Part shown: positions 10,780 to 59,218 of the stretch, piece after piece | Layout: each line of letters starts with the position of its first letter | Position numbering within the stretch: position 1 is the first letter of the stretch | Origin: Heterocephalus glaber | Lineage: Eukaryota; Chordata; Mammalia; Rodentia; Bathyergidae | Assembly: GCF_000247695.1 (NCBI RefSeq) | Contig: NW_004624752.1 | Coordinates: forward strand, 797,586-861,585 | Length of the DNA stretch: 64,000 nucleotides | Direction: 5' to 3' | The notes under the pieces: generated by a model | Seen by the model: the letters and a program-made list of their open reading frames with translations, nothing else | What the model was told of the DNA's origin: nothing | Database searches by the model: none | Program-made: the position numbers and the translations under genes

Positions 10780-10797
10780 CTCTTCATAGTATCTTTT

Positions 10798-11691
10798 GAA
10801 GGACAAAAATAGGATTCATACTTTCTGTCCCTTTGTTTTTAATCACTCAGTGTTATTTTTCAGGTATATTTTTTCATAAAGTATATTTTAATTGTATTCC
10901 TGAGTTTGCACAAAGTAATGGAAGTCTTCTTGAACAAAAGAAGTGAGTTCTAAGCATTTGACAAATTTCAATTGAAGCAGTGGGCAGAGGCCAATAATTA
11001 GCCTATGGTGAAACGATTTGTCGCTGTGTCACCAGCAACTTGAGGAAATGAATTTTGGAGACTCATCTGGTGTATGTCTTGTAATAGTATTTAACAATAT
11101 TTCTATCCCAATCTTAAAAGTCAGTGGTTGTTTATAAATGAACTAATTCAACCACCTTTCTCTGATTACTCCAGTGTTTGAACTTATTCCTGCCATCTCA
11201 TGTCATGTTCTGTATTGACTGATTTAGGCTTTTATCTTTTTCTGTTGGCGCTGACTTTTCTTTATTTCACCTTTTCCTCATCTGTTTTGGAAGTTATAAA
11301 TCCTGTTTCCATTTTTCTAGAGGGAACCTTGATACTTTTAACCTTTTTTCCCCCCTACACATTCTAAAATCCTCTAACAAGCAAGTTAGGAACTCAGTGC
11401 ACATTTATTTCCCTGTACCATGTCATGCAGAATTAATATGGAGGTTTGTTTTACATTTACACGTTGGTTTCTGTGCTGACATCCATCTCTCTCTAGGATT
11501 CACCTTTCATTTTGCTAAGGCATATCTAGTAACTTTTAAGTGATGCTGTGTTGTAGTAAGTGTGGATGTTTATGGGCCGCAAGTACATCTTATTTTGCTG
11601 CCTCACTTAAATGCTAGTGTAGGTTCAATTCTCTTAGAACTTTGATAATTCATCCTTCATCCATTATCTATGGATTGTTATCTTATGGGTC
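10798..11691. other. AT-rich intergenic DNA, no recognised feature
   Basis: AT-rich sequence that may be old L1-derived, but no marker is clear enough to call it. Confidence 0.35.
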
Positions 11692-11703
11692 TGGAGCTGG
11701 ACT

Positions 11704-11787
11704 TTTTTTTTTTGGTACCAGGGACCAAACTTAGGACCTTGCATTTGCAAGGCAGGTGCCGTGTCACTGAGCTAAATTCCTGGCCCT
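11704..11787 (-). mobile_element. ID-type SINE with 12-bp target-site duplication
   Basis: TGGAGCTGGACT flanks it (11,692-11,703 and 11,788-11,799). The body carries the usual A- and B-box-like text on the minus strand. Confidence 0.92.
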
Positions 11788-11799
11788 TGGAGCTGGACT

Positions 11800-12804
11800 C
11801 TTAATCACTCGAATTCCAGAATGTCATTCTGAGATGCCTCATGTTGAATTTTTTTCTTCACCTCTCTGAACATTGCTTTCACTGTTTAAGAAGTTGTTGT
11901 CTCATCTCCCTCCTGTTAGGTCAAGGGTTTTGTGTTTTGTTAGGGCACTGTTTTACTTTTGCATTATTCTGTGAGAGACCCTTCAGCTGGTTAGTTTGGA
12001 TTTGGTTCTCAAGGGTGGAGGAAGGAAGGATGTGGGCTTGGCTTGCTTACCTTCTGCTTCTAGCTGTCTTTGTGCCTTTGGACTGTCAGATAAGCAGAGG
12101 CAATATTTGCAGTTCCTAGGGCTGGTGTAGATGTAGTCAGGGATCCAGGACTGGGCCTGTTCCCACCAGTGGCCGAGGTTCAAGTGGGGACCTTGCTCAG
12201 GACTGACCAAGGATTTCCCTGTGGTAACCACTTGTCAGGTCTTGACTTGCTAACCCATACTTTGGGTGCAGTGGGGTGTGAATGCTGGCCAACCTGGGAC
12301 ACTGCACTCTCACTAAGGCATGTGGTGGCACATCCTGAGCAGTGGTCCTGCTCCCTCCTTGTGGAGGAAGGTGTCACTGCCCAAAGGCCCCAAGCTCTGC
12401 CCTGGGGTAGACACTCTTCCTGAGGGGCCACCCTAATGCTACAAGCAGAGCTCCCCACACAACCAGGAGCCCCTTCATTTCTACTGCACCAATCATTATC
12501 ATGAAGGAAATTAATGAGCCTTCTAGGCTTCTCCCTCATCTCAAAACATTTTGAATCTTAGAATGAAAATTGTCATGAAATCACTGAATTTTAGTTTAAA
12601 TCAAAGGCCAAGGTGGAAGCAGCCAGCAGGAGCCTAAGATGTAGATCTCTGAGCTCCTGTACACAGGGTCCTTTTCTTGAATTTTCTATGGTCTCTATTG
12701 GCTTTACTGAATCCCGGGTGGTGGGTGGGTGTCAGTGCTTACCCCCACACCACCAGGTGTATAATGCTTATGGAGGAGTCTGAGCTGGGGGCACACATCC
12801 GCTG
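11800..12804. other. Intergenic, no recognised feature
   Basis: Short open frames on both strands and no exon or repeat signal. Sequence becomes GC-richer toward the BRD1 promoter. Confidence 0.4.
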
Positions 12805-12818
12805 CCCCCCCCCCCCCC
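12805..12818. repeat. Poly(C)14 run
   Basis: Fourteen C in a row on the + strand; the minus strand is G14 and could form a G-quadruplex. Length is likely polymorphic or sequencing-sensitive. Confidence 0.9.
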
Positions 12819-13039
12819 GTTAAGTGTGCCTCTAGTTACCACTTTTTCTCCCAACATCCTGCGCGCCATGCAGCGAGCCCTCCCCACAGCCAGCTTCTCC
12901 ACCCTGTTGAGAGCCTCTTTAGGGGCCCCACTCCTCTGTCCCCACCACTGTGAGATTCATTTCCAGTCTAGTGATCTCTCAGGTATCCTCTGACTCCTTA
13001 GGGGCACTTCCAACCCAATTTTCTCCCCACAACTGAAAG

Positions 13040-13450
13040 GACAACTCGATCCTGGTCATTCTCACTTTCAAGGACCCTTCCCAGTCCCCTCAGGACCCAC
13101 CTGCTGGTCACCCCACATTCTCAGGCTCCCATGCCACTCAGATGGCTGTTCTGGGCTGTCACCCCGCTCCAGGTCACCCACAGCTCCCCCTCAGATACCT
13201 GAAGCCGTCACCGCACACTCCCAGATCCTCAGACCCACCCTTTCGGGACCCTGTTCCTGGTCACCCCACACAGCTAGGTCCGCTTCCCCTGCGGGCCCCC
13301 ACAATCCGGGGTCTCCCTCCCTGGATCGGTTCCCATACTCCCGGATCCCCTTCCCAATCAGGCCCCCCTCCCCTCGGGTTCCCACACTCCCGGGTCCCCC
13401 TCCCCTCAGACTCCCAGTCTCGGTTCCTCCTCCTCTTAGGACCCCACACC
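13040..13450. repeat. C-rich imperfect tandem repeat upstream of BRD1
   Basis: Repeated text of the form CCCACACTCCCGGGTCCCC or CCCTCAGACTCCC recurs every 25-40 bp, most clearly at 13,215-13,450. The + strand is C/T-rich, the opposite skew to the minisatellite after exon 1. No promoter element can be named with confidence. Confidence 0.55.
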
Positions 13451-13631
13451 GCCAGCTCCCGCTCACCAGTCCTCGGCTCCCGCGCGCCCAGGCCCCGCCC
13501 CTCTCCCCGCCCCCTTGAGCGCGTCAGGGCGGCGGGCGGGGCGCGCTGCTCACGCAGTGCGCCGGGCGGAACGCTCGCCGCATTGTTTGCTTCGCTGGGG
13601 AGCGAGCAGCGCCCCTCCGGCGTCCGACAGC

Positions 13632-13865
13632 NNNNNNNNNNNNNNNNNNNNNNNNNNNNNNNNNNNNNNNNNNNNNNNNNNNNNNNNNNNNNNNNNNNNN
13701 NNNNNNNNNNNNNNNNNNNNNNNNNNNNNNNNNNNNNNNNNNNNNNNNNNNNNNNNNNNNNNNNNNNNNNNNNNNNNNNNNNNNNNNNNNNNNNNNNNNN
13801 NNNNNNNNNNNNNNNNNNNNNNNNNNNNNNNNNNNNNNNNNNNNNNNNNNNNNNNNNNNNNNNNN
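13632..13865. other. Assembly gap (234 N)
   Basis: An unbroken run of N lies inside the CpG island. The flanks are extremely GC-rich, so it is probably a region that sequenced poorly rather than a scaffold join. It very likely hides part or all of exon 1 and the main start site. The true length may differ from 234. Confidence 0.99.
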
Positions 13866-13924
13866 GTGCCGCCCGGCCCGCGCCCGCCCGTCCGCCGGGC
13901 TACCGCGGCCGCGGCGCCCCGGAG
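13866..13924 (+). other. BRD1: BRD1 non-coding exon 1, 3' part
   Basis: GC-rich sequence right after the gap ends in GGAG followed by a consensus donor GTGAGT at 13,925. No acceptor-like signal is visible just upstream, so it is taken as the 3' part of a first exon whose start is in or before the gap. It would splice over 3,374 nt to the acceptor at 17,297-17,298. An exact boundary needs a transcript. Confidence 0.55.
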
Positions 13925-14059
13925 GTGAGTGGCGCGGCGCCCTCGCCCAGCGCGCCCGGCTGCCTCGGGCGGAGCTGCGGGCGCCATGTTTGCGGCGGCC
14001 TCGCATTGTCCGAGGAGGAGGACGGGAAGCGTCGCGGCCGGCTGGCAGGGCCACGGGAG

Positions 14060-14560
14060 GTCGGGGTGGGCGTGCGGACGGGAGGCCTAGGAGGCCGGAG
14101 ACGTCGGCTAGGCAGGATTTGGGTCGAGGAGGCCGGGGCCGAGGAGGCTTGGTTGGGCCGGGCGAGTCGGGAGGCTGAGAGGACCGGGAGGCGTCGGGCC
14201 GGGCGGATAGGGAGGCGGAGGAGGCGGAAGCTGTGGAGGCCGAGAAGGCTGGGGAGGCTGAGGCCGGAGTCGTCCGTCGGGCGGATCGGGAGGTGGAGAC
14301 CGGGGATGAGGAGGCCAGGAGACTTCGGGCCGGGCGGATCGGGAGGCCGGGAGACATCGGGGCAGGCGGATTGGGAGGTGGGAAGGCCGGGATTGAGCCG
14401 GGCGAGTCGGGAAGTGGGGAGGCCAGGGCGGAGAAGACTGAGGACATTGGACTAGGCAGGATAGGGAGGCCAGGATCGGGCGGGCAGACTGGAGGTGGGA
14501 AGACCGAGGGGCCCTGGATCGGGCCGGGTGGATCGCAAGGTGGAGAGCCTGGGAGGCCAC
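14060..14560 (+). repeat. Degenerate G-rich minisatellite at the start of intron 1
   Basis: About ten imperfect units of roughly 30-55 bp repeat a core like GGGCGGATCGGGAGGCCGG followed by GAGAC/GAGGA-type text. Clear copies begin near 14,195, 14,275, 14,325, 14,365, 14,395 and 14,485. The + strand is almost pure purine/G with very few stops, so long open frames appear on both strands that are not genes. It sits just downstream of exon 1 inside the CpG island. Confidence 0.75.
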
Positions 14561-14600
14561 GGGGTCTTCGGCGTAGGCCCACGTCCCTCGGAGCCCTGGC

Positions 14601-17298
14601 CGTACTCAAGCGGGTCGCATTATGTAACAAGATAGGCCCATTTGCTTTGCCAGGACAGGAAACTCCCTCCGCAGGGATGAGCTGGGTTTCTCCGGAGCAG
14701 CCAGAGGGCCCATCCAGTCCAGTCCACCCTGGCCAGCCCTCAGGATGTGTGCAGGAAACGCCTTGAACTAATCGCGGGCTCTCCTGGCCCTTGCTTCACT
14801 GAAGGATAGTTCACAGAAAGAGTTCTGGCAAGTTATACACACAGGGAAACCACCCCTTTCGTAGAGGAAGTTCCCATCACCTCAGAAAGCTTCCCAATGC
14901 CTGAGTCTGTTTCCAGTGTCGGTCTTTAGCCACTGCAGTTGTGGAATTGGGGTGTTAATTATTTGTGCTGCCCAGCACTGCCTGAGTACGTGTATTCACT
15001 CCCTGGACTGTTACGCTGCTGCCCAGTGAGGTGTCTTCTATGTCTGTGCCCTTTGTAGTATAGGGGCGGAGGCTGGGAGAGTTTAAATGGCTTGTTCCCA
15101 GCCTGGCAGGAAACAAACCAGCTGATCATGAGTGTGGAGTGTCCTCCCCTCTTTTTGCCCACAAAGCTTTTCAGGATGTTTTTCAGGCACACTTACTGGC
15201 TTGCTGATCCCTCCATCAGGAAATGCTGTCCCTGTACTGGGGCACTCACTGAGTGTGGTCAGGGCTGGAGGGCCAAGCACAGAGCCCATGGCTTGACCCC
15301 ATAGTATGAGGATGTCTGTCACTCTTTGCTGGATGGTGCTGCTAAATGCGCCCTTTCCCGATGTTATTACAGAGCCACTGTGATGATTAAATTTCAGGTT
15401 AGAATCTTATAAAAAATGGTAAAGAGCTTCAGTGCTTACTGGCAGGCTGTGGATGTTACAGGGCTGGTTAGAGTTAGAGCTATTTGGTACTTGTCTGCAA
15501 ATGAGAAAATGACAGATTTGTGTTTAATCTTGTGAGTAACCAGATCCAACTGTTGTTTCTGCCTCACCTCAGTGATGACATGGAGCTGTCCCTGTGGGCA
15601 TTGGGGTCCCCTTTGGAGGCTGTGGTGCTGATACCTTGGGGCTGCTGCTAGAGGTGCAGGGCTGCTAGGGTAGCTTTGCTGATGGCTCTGTGGGAATTCT
15701 GGGTTGAGTGGTCACCTGCAGGCTCCTCACATGCAGGTGAGTTGGGATTTGGCTGACCACTGTGTTTCCCATGGTCCTCTGTATAGGAAATTACTGTCTG
15801 ATTTAGGCAGAAAGTGTAGGTTTCTATAATCTGAAAGTTCTGTCTAAAAAAGTGCATGCAAGATTTGCTGGGACGAAGTGAGCCCTGCCTCTCAAAGGCT
15901 TTTCTTGATGATCAGCTGTATTGCTGTGAGGCTGTGAATTACAGCTCTCTGGTAGCTCAATGCTGGGCTTTCCTAACATGGGCTTCAACTTGGAATATTT
16001 GTGAGTTAGTTAAAAATTATTTTGTTTGTCAGTAAAATGTGGCTGTTTGGAGGGAAGAATCGGAGCAGTCTTTGTTGTTGCCCAAAGTACCTGCCTTGCT
16101 TGGTGGATGGTATCCATGGTTGGCATGTCTTCACCTGAGGTGCCTAGACACCAGGCCATACCAAGGAACACCAGAACTAGAGGCAGGAGGTGACAGCTGA
16201 GCTCTCTGCTACTGGGGTGGAGGTATGAGCTGTCCACTCATTGTGTTTTGCCCACTTCTGAAAATGGGAAATACTCACAAATCTCTGGGGCCAGGGTTTT
16301 GGGCACCTGAGCCAAGAGGTGGCTCTGTAAGTGGTGCCAGGTCACCTAACTGCAGAGCAGTAGCTGAGCATCTTCAGGTGTGGTGGGAAGAGAGCAGAAA
16401 TGGCTCTTGGCATGGTGTGCAGAGCTGGGTTTACTTGAACAAGAGGAGGATGTGACCCAGAACAGCAGTCTAGCCAGAGTTTGGGGGAGGGTGCACTGAC
16501 ATGTTCCTGGGTAGGGGTTCTGTGGTGGTCTCTTCTGAGGCTCTGCACAGGCTGGGCTGGACCTCCAGGGTAAAGATGTCCCCATAGACCGGTATGGGGC
16601 TCCCCTTACATGTTCCTGTGTGGCTGTGGGGAGGTGTGGAGGATGTGTTTGTAGAGAGGAGGACTAGGCTGGAGTGTGACTTACTGTCTTACATAGCAGG
16701 GTCACAGAAGCTTCTGGCCCCCAGCAGGGATGCTGTGAATACTGGGGTGGACTTGGGCTCACAAGAGCACTCTCCTGGGCAGCAGTGGGAGGGGAAAGAG
16801 GTATTCTTTAGGACCAAGTAGCTGCTGAGTATGCCTGCTGTGTAGTTATAGCCTCTGAGCCTGGTGGAGTCCACCCCTGTGTTGGACTACTAGGGGAGGG
16901 ATGCCAGAGAAATAGCCTTATGCTTGCAGGCTGGAGGCTAGGGTCTCAGCTCAGGAGGGCCTGGTGGTATTCCTTTGGTAACCTGTTGACTTGGCCTGAA
17001 AAAGGTGACTGGTGTGTGGTGAGAATCAGCACTAGGGTTGTTATCAGGAGCTCCTGAGGCCACTGCTCTGTGTGCTCTTGTATGCTCCTTGAGTACTGCC
17101 CTTGCTCCTTCCTGCTGGTCCTGAAATATGGTCCGGAGTCCTGGGGAGGAGGACTGTGGGGACATCAGGGATAGGTCAACTGTGAGTTTTCTACTTAGGG
17201 CATTGAGTTGATTAGTTAGCACTGCCCAGGTGTGCTTTTGGTGTGTGCTCAGGTCTTTTGCCAACCTGCATGTAACTTCTCCTTTGACTTCATTCTAG
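14601..17298 (+). other. BRD1: BRD1 intron 1, remainder
   Basis: Intron 1 spans 13,925-17,298 (3,374 nt), donor GTGAGT, acceptor TTCATTCTAG. After the minisatellite the sequence looks mostly unique and G/T-rich on the + strand. I recognise no SINE or coding exon here. Confidence 0.7.
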
Positions 17299-17312
17299 GC
17301 AATAATTGCCAA
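17299..17312 (+). other. BRD1: BRD1 5' UTR part of exon 2
   Basis: The acceptor TTCATTCTAG ends at 17,298, leaving 14 nt of leader before the ATG at 17,313. Open reading continues 27 codons upstream into the intron, but those codons lie before the splice site and are not coding. The ATG context has C at -3 and A at +4, which is weak by Kozak rules. It is chosen because the conserved BRD1 N-terminus starts here. Confidence 0.85.
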
Positions 17313-55191
<37,879 letters not shown>

Positions 55192-55760
55192 GGCGGCTCC
55201 GGCGGGCGGAGCTTGTCCATAGTGTCGATACGCTGTACATGTTTGTATATTGTTCAAAACTTAACTTATTCTGATTTAGGGTTGTAGTTCTTTAATTCTT
55301 TTTTCCCCAGGGAGGGGGACGTTTTGTTTCTAAGTTCCCTATGAAGCCACTCGGTCTTGGCGCTTCAGGGTGGGCGCGTCCGGGCTATGCAGTGTGGGCG
55401 CCTCTCGCCCTGGTGCCACGCACCTCCCTTTATCTGTAGCTTTTTTTTTTTTTTTAAAGACTTTTGAATGTTTAATAATTTTGTAAATCATACTCTTTAC
55501 ACAGAGTACCACTTATTTAATAAGACGGGATGTAAATTTACAGTGACAAATGTGTATTTTAAGAAAGAAAATGACATTATTTTGAATGGTACTTTGTGCA
55601 GAGAGGAGGAGAATCCATTTATGCTGTGTGCTCCACTTGCAGACCACCAAAAACACTCCGCCGGTGACGCTGGGCGGGCGCTGCCGCTCACCCTCCCACA
55701 GACGTGCCTCCCAGCGGATTATTTATTGTAGAAAGTGTATTCATTTGCTTTATAAAGAAA

Positions 55761-55766
55761 AATAAA
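55761..55766 (+). terminator. BRD1: Proximal poly(A) signal AATAAA
   Basis: A canonical hexamer sits 570 nt after the stop in AT-rich sequence. Use would remove the Pumilio-type site at 55,992. No 3'-end data are available here. Confidence 0.6.
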
Positions 55767-55991
55767 TTTGCAAAGGTATATTGATACGCATTTTTATACA
55801 GGCACATAACAACTCGACTTGGTTTGGGAGCAGAATGTGTGGTGTGGTTCTATTATGACTCTGGCCTGTGTGTACTTTGATTTTGTAACTTGTAATCTTT
55901 TGTTTACAATGAGGGGCTTTCTGTAACTTGTTTTAATTTAGAACTTTGGTAGCAATAGAACTTTGGATACATTTTTGTATGGTACATGTGA

Positions 55992-55999
55992 TGTATATA
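55992..55999 (+). promoter_or_regulatory. BRD1: Pumilio-type element TGTATATA in the 3' UTR
   Basis: A perfect match to the UGUANAUA consensus bound by PUM1/PUM2, which usually repress or destabilise mRNA. It lies between the proximal and main poly(A) signals, so 3' UTR choice would control its presence. Confidence 0.4.
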
Positions 56000-56093
56000 G
56001 AATTAGTACTTTATTTTTATTTTTAAGAGGTAAAGCATTATGTTAGGGGGTAAAAGTAGGGTGGGTTTCCAAATTTGCATTTTTTATATTAAA

Positions 56094-56099
56094 AATAAA
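56094..56099 (+). terminator. BRD1: Main poly(A) signal AATAAA
   Basis: A canonical hexamer, preceded by AT-rich sequence and followed within about 25 nt by a GT-containing stretch (GACAGTGTGGCC). Downstream sequence turns GC-rich, as expected beyond a transcript end. Likely the major cleavage site, about 56,115. Confidence 0.7.
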
Positions 56100-56334
56100 G
56101 TCAATATTTGGACAGTGTGGCCCTTTCATTCCTACATCACCAGGAGGCTGGGTGACTGATAGGCCTGGGGGCAGCAAGGGGTGCAGGTGGCCGGAGGGTG
56201 TGGTGGGCAGGTGGGTGCCTTGACCCTAAAACCTGTCCTGGGGCAGCATTATTCATTATTATGCCTACTCATTATTTCAAAGCTCTGAAATGTTCCTTCA
56301 AGTCTGCGTTGTAAGATCTCCAGAGAAACTTGGA

Positions 56335-56340
56335 AATAAA
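56335..56340 (+). terminator. Possible distal poly(A) signal AATAAA
   Basis: A third hexamer is followed by T- and GT-rich sequence (GTCTTTCTTTGGTAG). It could end a minor longer BRD1 transcript or be chance. Confidence 0.35.
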
Positions 56341-56344
56341 GTCT

Positions 56345-59149
56345 TTCTTTGGTAGTTACTCTGTGCGTGCCTGGCAGAGGGCCCTCTGCTTCGAGTCCAG
56401 GACGGTTGGCGTCCTGGACCCCTCAGGAGGCTGTCGGCCTGAGGGTTGGGTCACAGGGTAGGAGCTGGACCCCGAGTGCCACTGTGTCTCTGTGGGGAAG
56501 CTGGGACCCTGCTCAGGGCAGGCGCTGCTTTCTTGCTTTCTGTTTCCCTCCAGACCAAGCCTGCTGTTGAGAGGAGCACTGTCTGCAGAGCAGCACCTTA
56601 GGCTCTCAGCCTTTGCTTTTCATACAGCTGTAGTATCCTGTTCTGGGGCAGGGCGGGGAGCCCGGGCTGCAGCAAGTGGGCCGGTCGCTTGGGAAGCTGG
56701 CCTGGGCGGGAGCCTCTGTCCTGGCCGCAGCCCCTGGCTCCACATAGCCCTGCTGCAGACCCCCACCAGGATGCCTGGCTGCCCTTGTCCCTTGCACCTG
56801 CCATGCTGTGGGTCAGCTTGTTCCCAGGTGCCCAGGCCCCTTGTCAGCACTGTAGCTGGACCTGGCAGACAGCACCCTCAGGCCTGGGGCTGGGCTCCAA
56901 AGCACCCGCTCTGGGTGAACAGGGTGTCTGGCAGGGCATGGTGTCCGTCCTGAGTCCCAGAGAGCATAGCCTGTTTAGCTGTCCAAAGTGGGGATGTTGT
57001 GTTGAGAGGGAGCCTCGTGGGGAGAGGCTGTGAGAGGCTGTCAGTTCCCTTGGGATGCTTGGCTCTGTCCTGTCTCTTTCATGCTTACCCTTCTGGGGTT
57101 CAAGGGGACGGGATCATAGGGCCACAGTGTTCAGCGGGACCTTGGATTAGGGAGTATTTCAGACATAAGATGTAGCACTACGATGTACAAATAGGTTGGC
57201 CAGCAGGGTGCTGGCTCAGTGCTGCCCTCTGTTGGGATGCAGCTGCCCAGCCAGGTCTCACCCAGCGGCTGAGTTGGTTGGGGCCCCGTTTCACAGAGTG
57301 GTGTTCAGGCGTCCTCCTGCCGTGAGTGGAGCCTGGAGCCGGGTCCTGTGAGCAGCCTGGGCCTTCGTGGGTCAACACCTCATTACCATGCTTCTCCTAG
57401 CTGGACAGGGCTGTGGGGCCACTTCCAGACATGTACAAGGAGAATTTGTGACCCTGAGGGCCAGGAACTTTGCCTGAGGTCAGGCAAAGGGCTCAGCACC
57501 TTGGTCAGCACTTTGACGCTGACCTCAAGGAGCAGCGGGGCCGAGGTAGTGATTGTGATCCACCAGGCTTGGACTCAGTGACAGGTGCCAAGGCAGAGAG
57601 CAGGCAGTGGCTCAGGCCTGGAAGCCGACTGAAGGTGGTGTAGGGGCTATTGTGAGCACCAGTCTGCTGCAGGCGCCTCGGCTCAGCACGTGAGGTTGCT
57701 TAGGCTGCACAGTATGCATAATTGGGGTGTGCACAGAGAGATTGTGGGGGGAGCGTCCCAGGACAAGAGAGTATGTTAAAATCCCAGCTCCCGGGACTGA
57801 GGTCTCCCTTTCTCGTGCTGGCTGAGTTTCCAAGGGCTGGCAGTGCCCTGTGGGGGTACATGGGCTCCTTCACAGCCCCTCATCCCAGAGTCTTGAAGGT
57901 GACAGAGAAAGGTGAGGAGGGTGAAGCCTGGGGGCTGGCACTGAGCAGGTTCCAGGATGGCCAAGTCACCTCTGTCCTGCTTTGTCCACCCACCCCACTC
58001 TGTCTGTCCCTGCTGGACACTCCTGTTGGCCTCACTGGGTGCCTTGGTTCCAGGTCAGCACCAATAGCCGCAGCTTGTCACTGTGACTGAGGGCCACCTT
58101 GCTGCCCCATGGCCTCAGAGAGAGGTCCCTGGCATGGAGGAGGAGGCCTGGAGGAGCCCAGCACGGAGAACAGGCCCTGCCCACCCAGCTGTCTCCACCT
58201 GCCCGAGGACCCCAGGATAGCGTGCCTGCTGCGCCAGGAGGCAGCTCATCTGTGGTGCAGGTGTGGTGAAACTCGGCCATGGCACCAATGTGAGTTTGCA
58301 ACCGCAGTAGAAATCTCCCCTGGAGATTGTGCAGGCCCTGCGTGACAAATGCAGGAAGCTGAGGATCTGGGTGTGGGGCTCGGGGTTGAGGCAGGGAGGT
58401 GGTACCAGCTGGAGAGTGCGTAGGGCAGGCCCTTCCCCAGTGTCCTTTCATTCTGTGAATCTAGCTTGAGCCCCATGGTGCCTCAGGCTCACAGAGGTTG
58501 TCCCTGCCTGGCCTCGGGCTTTGTGTAAACCCGGGGTGGATTTCTGGCCTCTGGTTGTTTCATGACTCACATATGTTTCATGTTCTTCCCCCGTGAAAGG
58601 TGTGGACCACCCATGTTTGTGGTGAGGATGTGGCTGAGGGGTGCGGTAAGGAGTTCAGGGATCCCCTCCATTCACACTGTGGACAGCAAGGCACAGACTG
58701 GGGGCCCAAAGCGCAGACCCTCTCTGCAGCTGGGCCTCTGCAGGTTCCTGTGGTCAGCACTGTTCCTCGGTGGTGCGGGGTCGGCTGGCTGGGGCTGTGG
58801 GCCTGCCACCTGGAGAAATGCACAGGTGCTTGGATTCAAGATGGGCCTGGGGGCTGAGGAGAAGTCACTCTTCTCTCAGGGGAGGTCACGCTGAGCCCAC
58901 AGTCCCATCAGGGCCCTTGGGAACCCTGCCCAGGAGCGCAGGGTGGGCCTCGAACACCAGCACTGCTTCTGGGATGGGCCAGAGGGTGTGGGTCGGCTGG
59001 ACCTTGCCGAGGGAGCCGCTGGGCCTTGGGGTGCAAGTGTGGAGAGGCTGTGCTCTCTCCTGCTGTCCTGGGCAGCACCGAGCCCGGCCAGAGCAGAGCC
59101 TCCGGTGCCTGGACCGTCCCCTGCCCCTGCCCCTGGCTGGGACTTACTT
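56345..59149. other. Downstream intergenic DNA, GC-rich, no recognised feature
   Basis: Many overlapping short frames on both strands, no splice-bounded exon, and no repeat that I can name. Confidence 0.45.
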
Positions 59150-59218
59150 CGGAGAGGAGCTCTTGTCCAGCATGCACCATGCCCTGGGTTTGAGCCCCAG
59201 CACTGAGACAAAAAAGAA
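59150..59218 (+). mobile_element. ID-like SINE, partial
   Basis: GCTCTTGTCCAGCATGCAC, then CTGGGTTTGAGCCCCAGCAC and an A-rich tail: the 3' part of an older ID copy. Confidence 0.6.

Larger units (their letters stand above)
13450..14600 (+). promoter_or_regulatory. BRD1: CpG-island promoter region of BRD1
   Basis: Base composition changes sharply to G+C-rich with abundant CpG, unlike the CpG-poor flanks. The island surrounds a 5' splice donor at 13,925 and lies 3.4 kb before the first coding exon, which fits the housekeeping-type TATA-less promoter of this broadly expressed gene. Transcription start sites cannot be placed because 13,632-13,865 is unsequenced. CpG-island promoters often fire both ways, so a divergent non-coding transcript to the left is possible, but nothing in the sequence proves it. 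Confidence 0.85.
55192..56115 (+). other. BRD1: BRD1 3' UTR
   Basis: Sequence after the stop becomes AT-rich with T runs and AU-rich patches and holds AATAAA hexamers at 55,761 and 56,094. About 920 nt to the second site is a plausible main 3' UTR. It contains TGTATATA at 55,992-55,999, a perfect Pumilio-type element, and the similar TGTATATT nearer the stop. Small open frames here (for example 55,468-55,731) are not coding. Confidence 0.8.

Noticed and set aside
13142..14455. 437-residue open frame on + across the CpG island
   Set aside because: It runs through the N gap (translated as X) and the GC-rich minisatellite. Stop codons are rare in such sequence, and the text is Arg/Gly/Pro low complexity with no domain.
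13524..14630. 368-residue antisense open frame over the same region
   Set aside because: Same cause as the sense frame: shadow of the minisatellite plus gap. No splice or homology support.
17232..17312. Upstream extension of the BRD1 frame by 27 codons
   Set aside because: These codons lie before the acceptor AG at 17,297-17,298 or in the 14-nt leader, and the conserved protein begins at 17,313.
55468..55731. 87-residue frame in the 3' UTR
   Set aside because: Lies wholly after the BRD1 stop in AT-rich UTR, with no independent promoter or homology.
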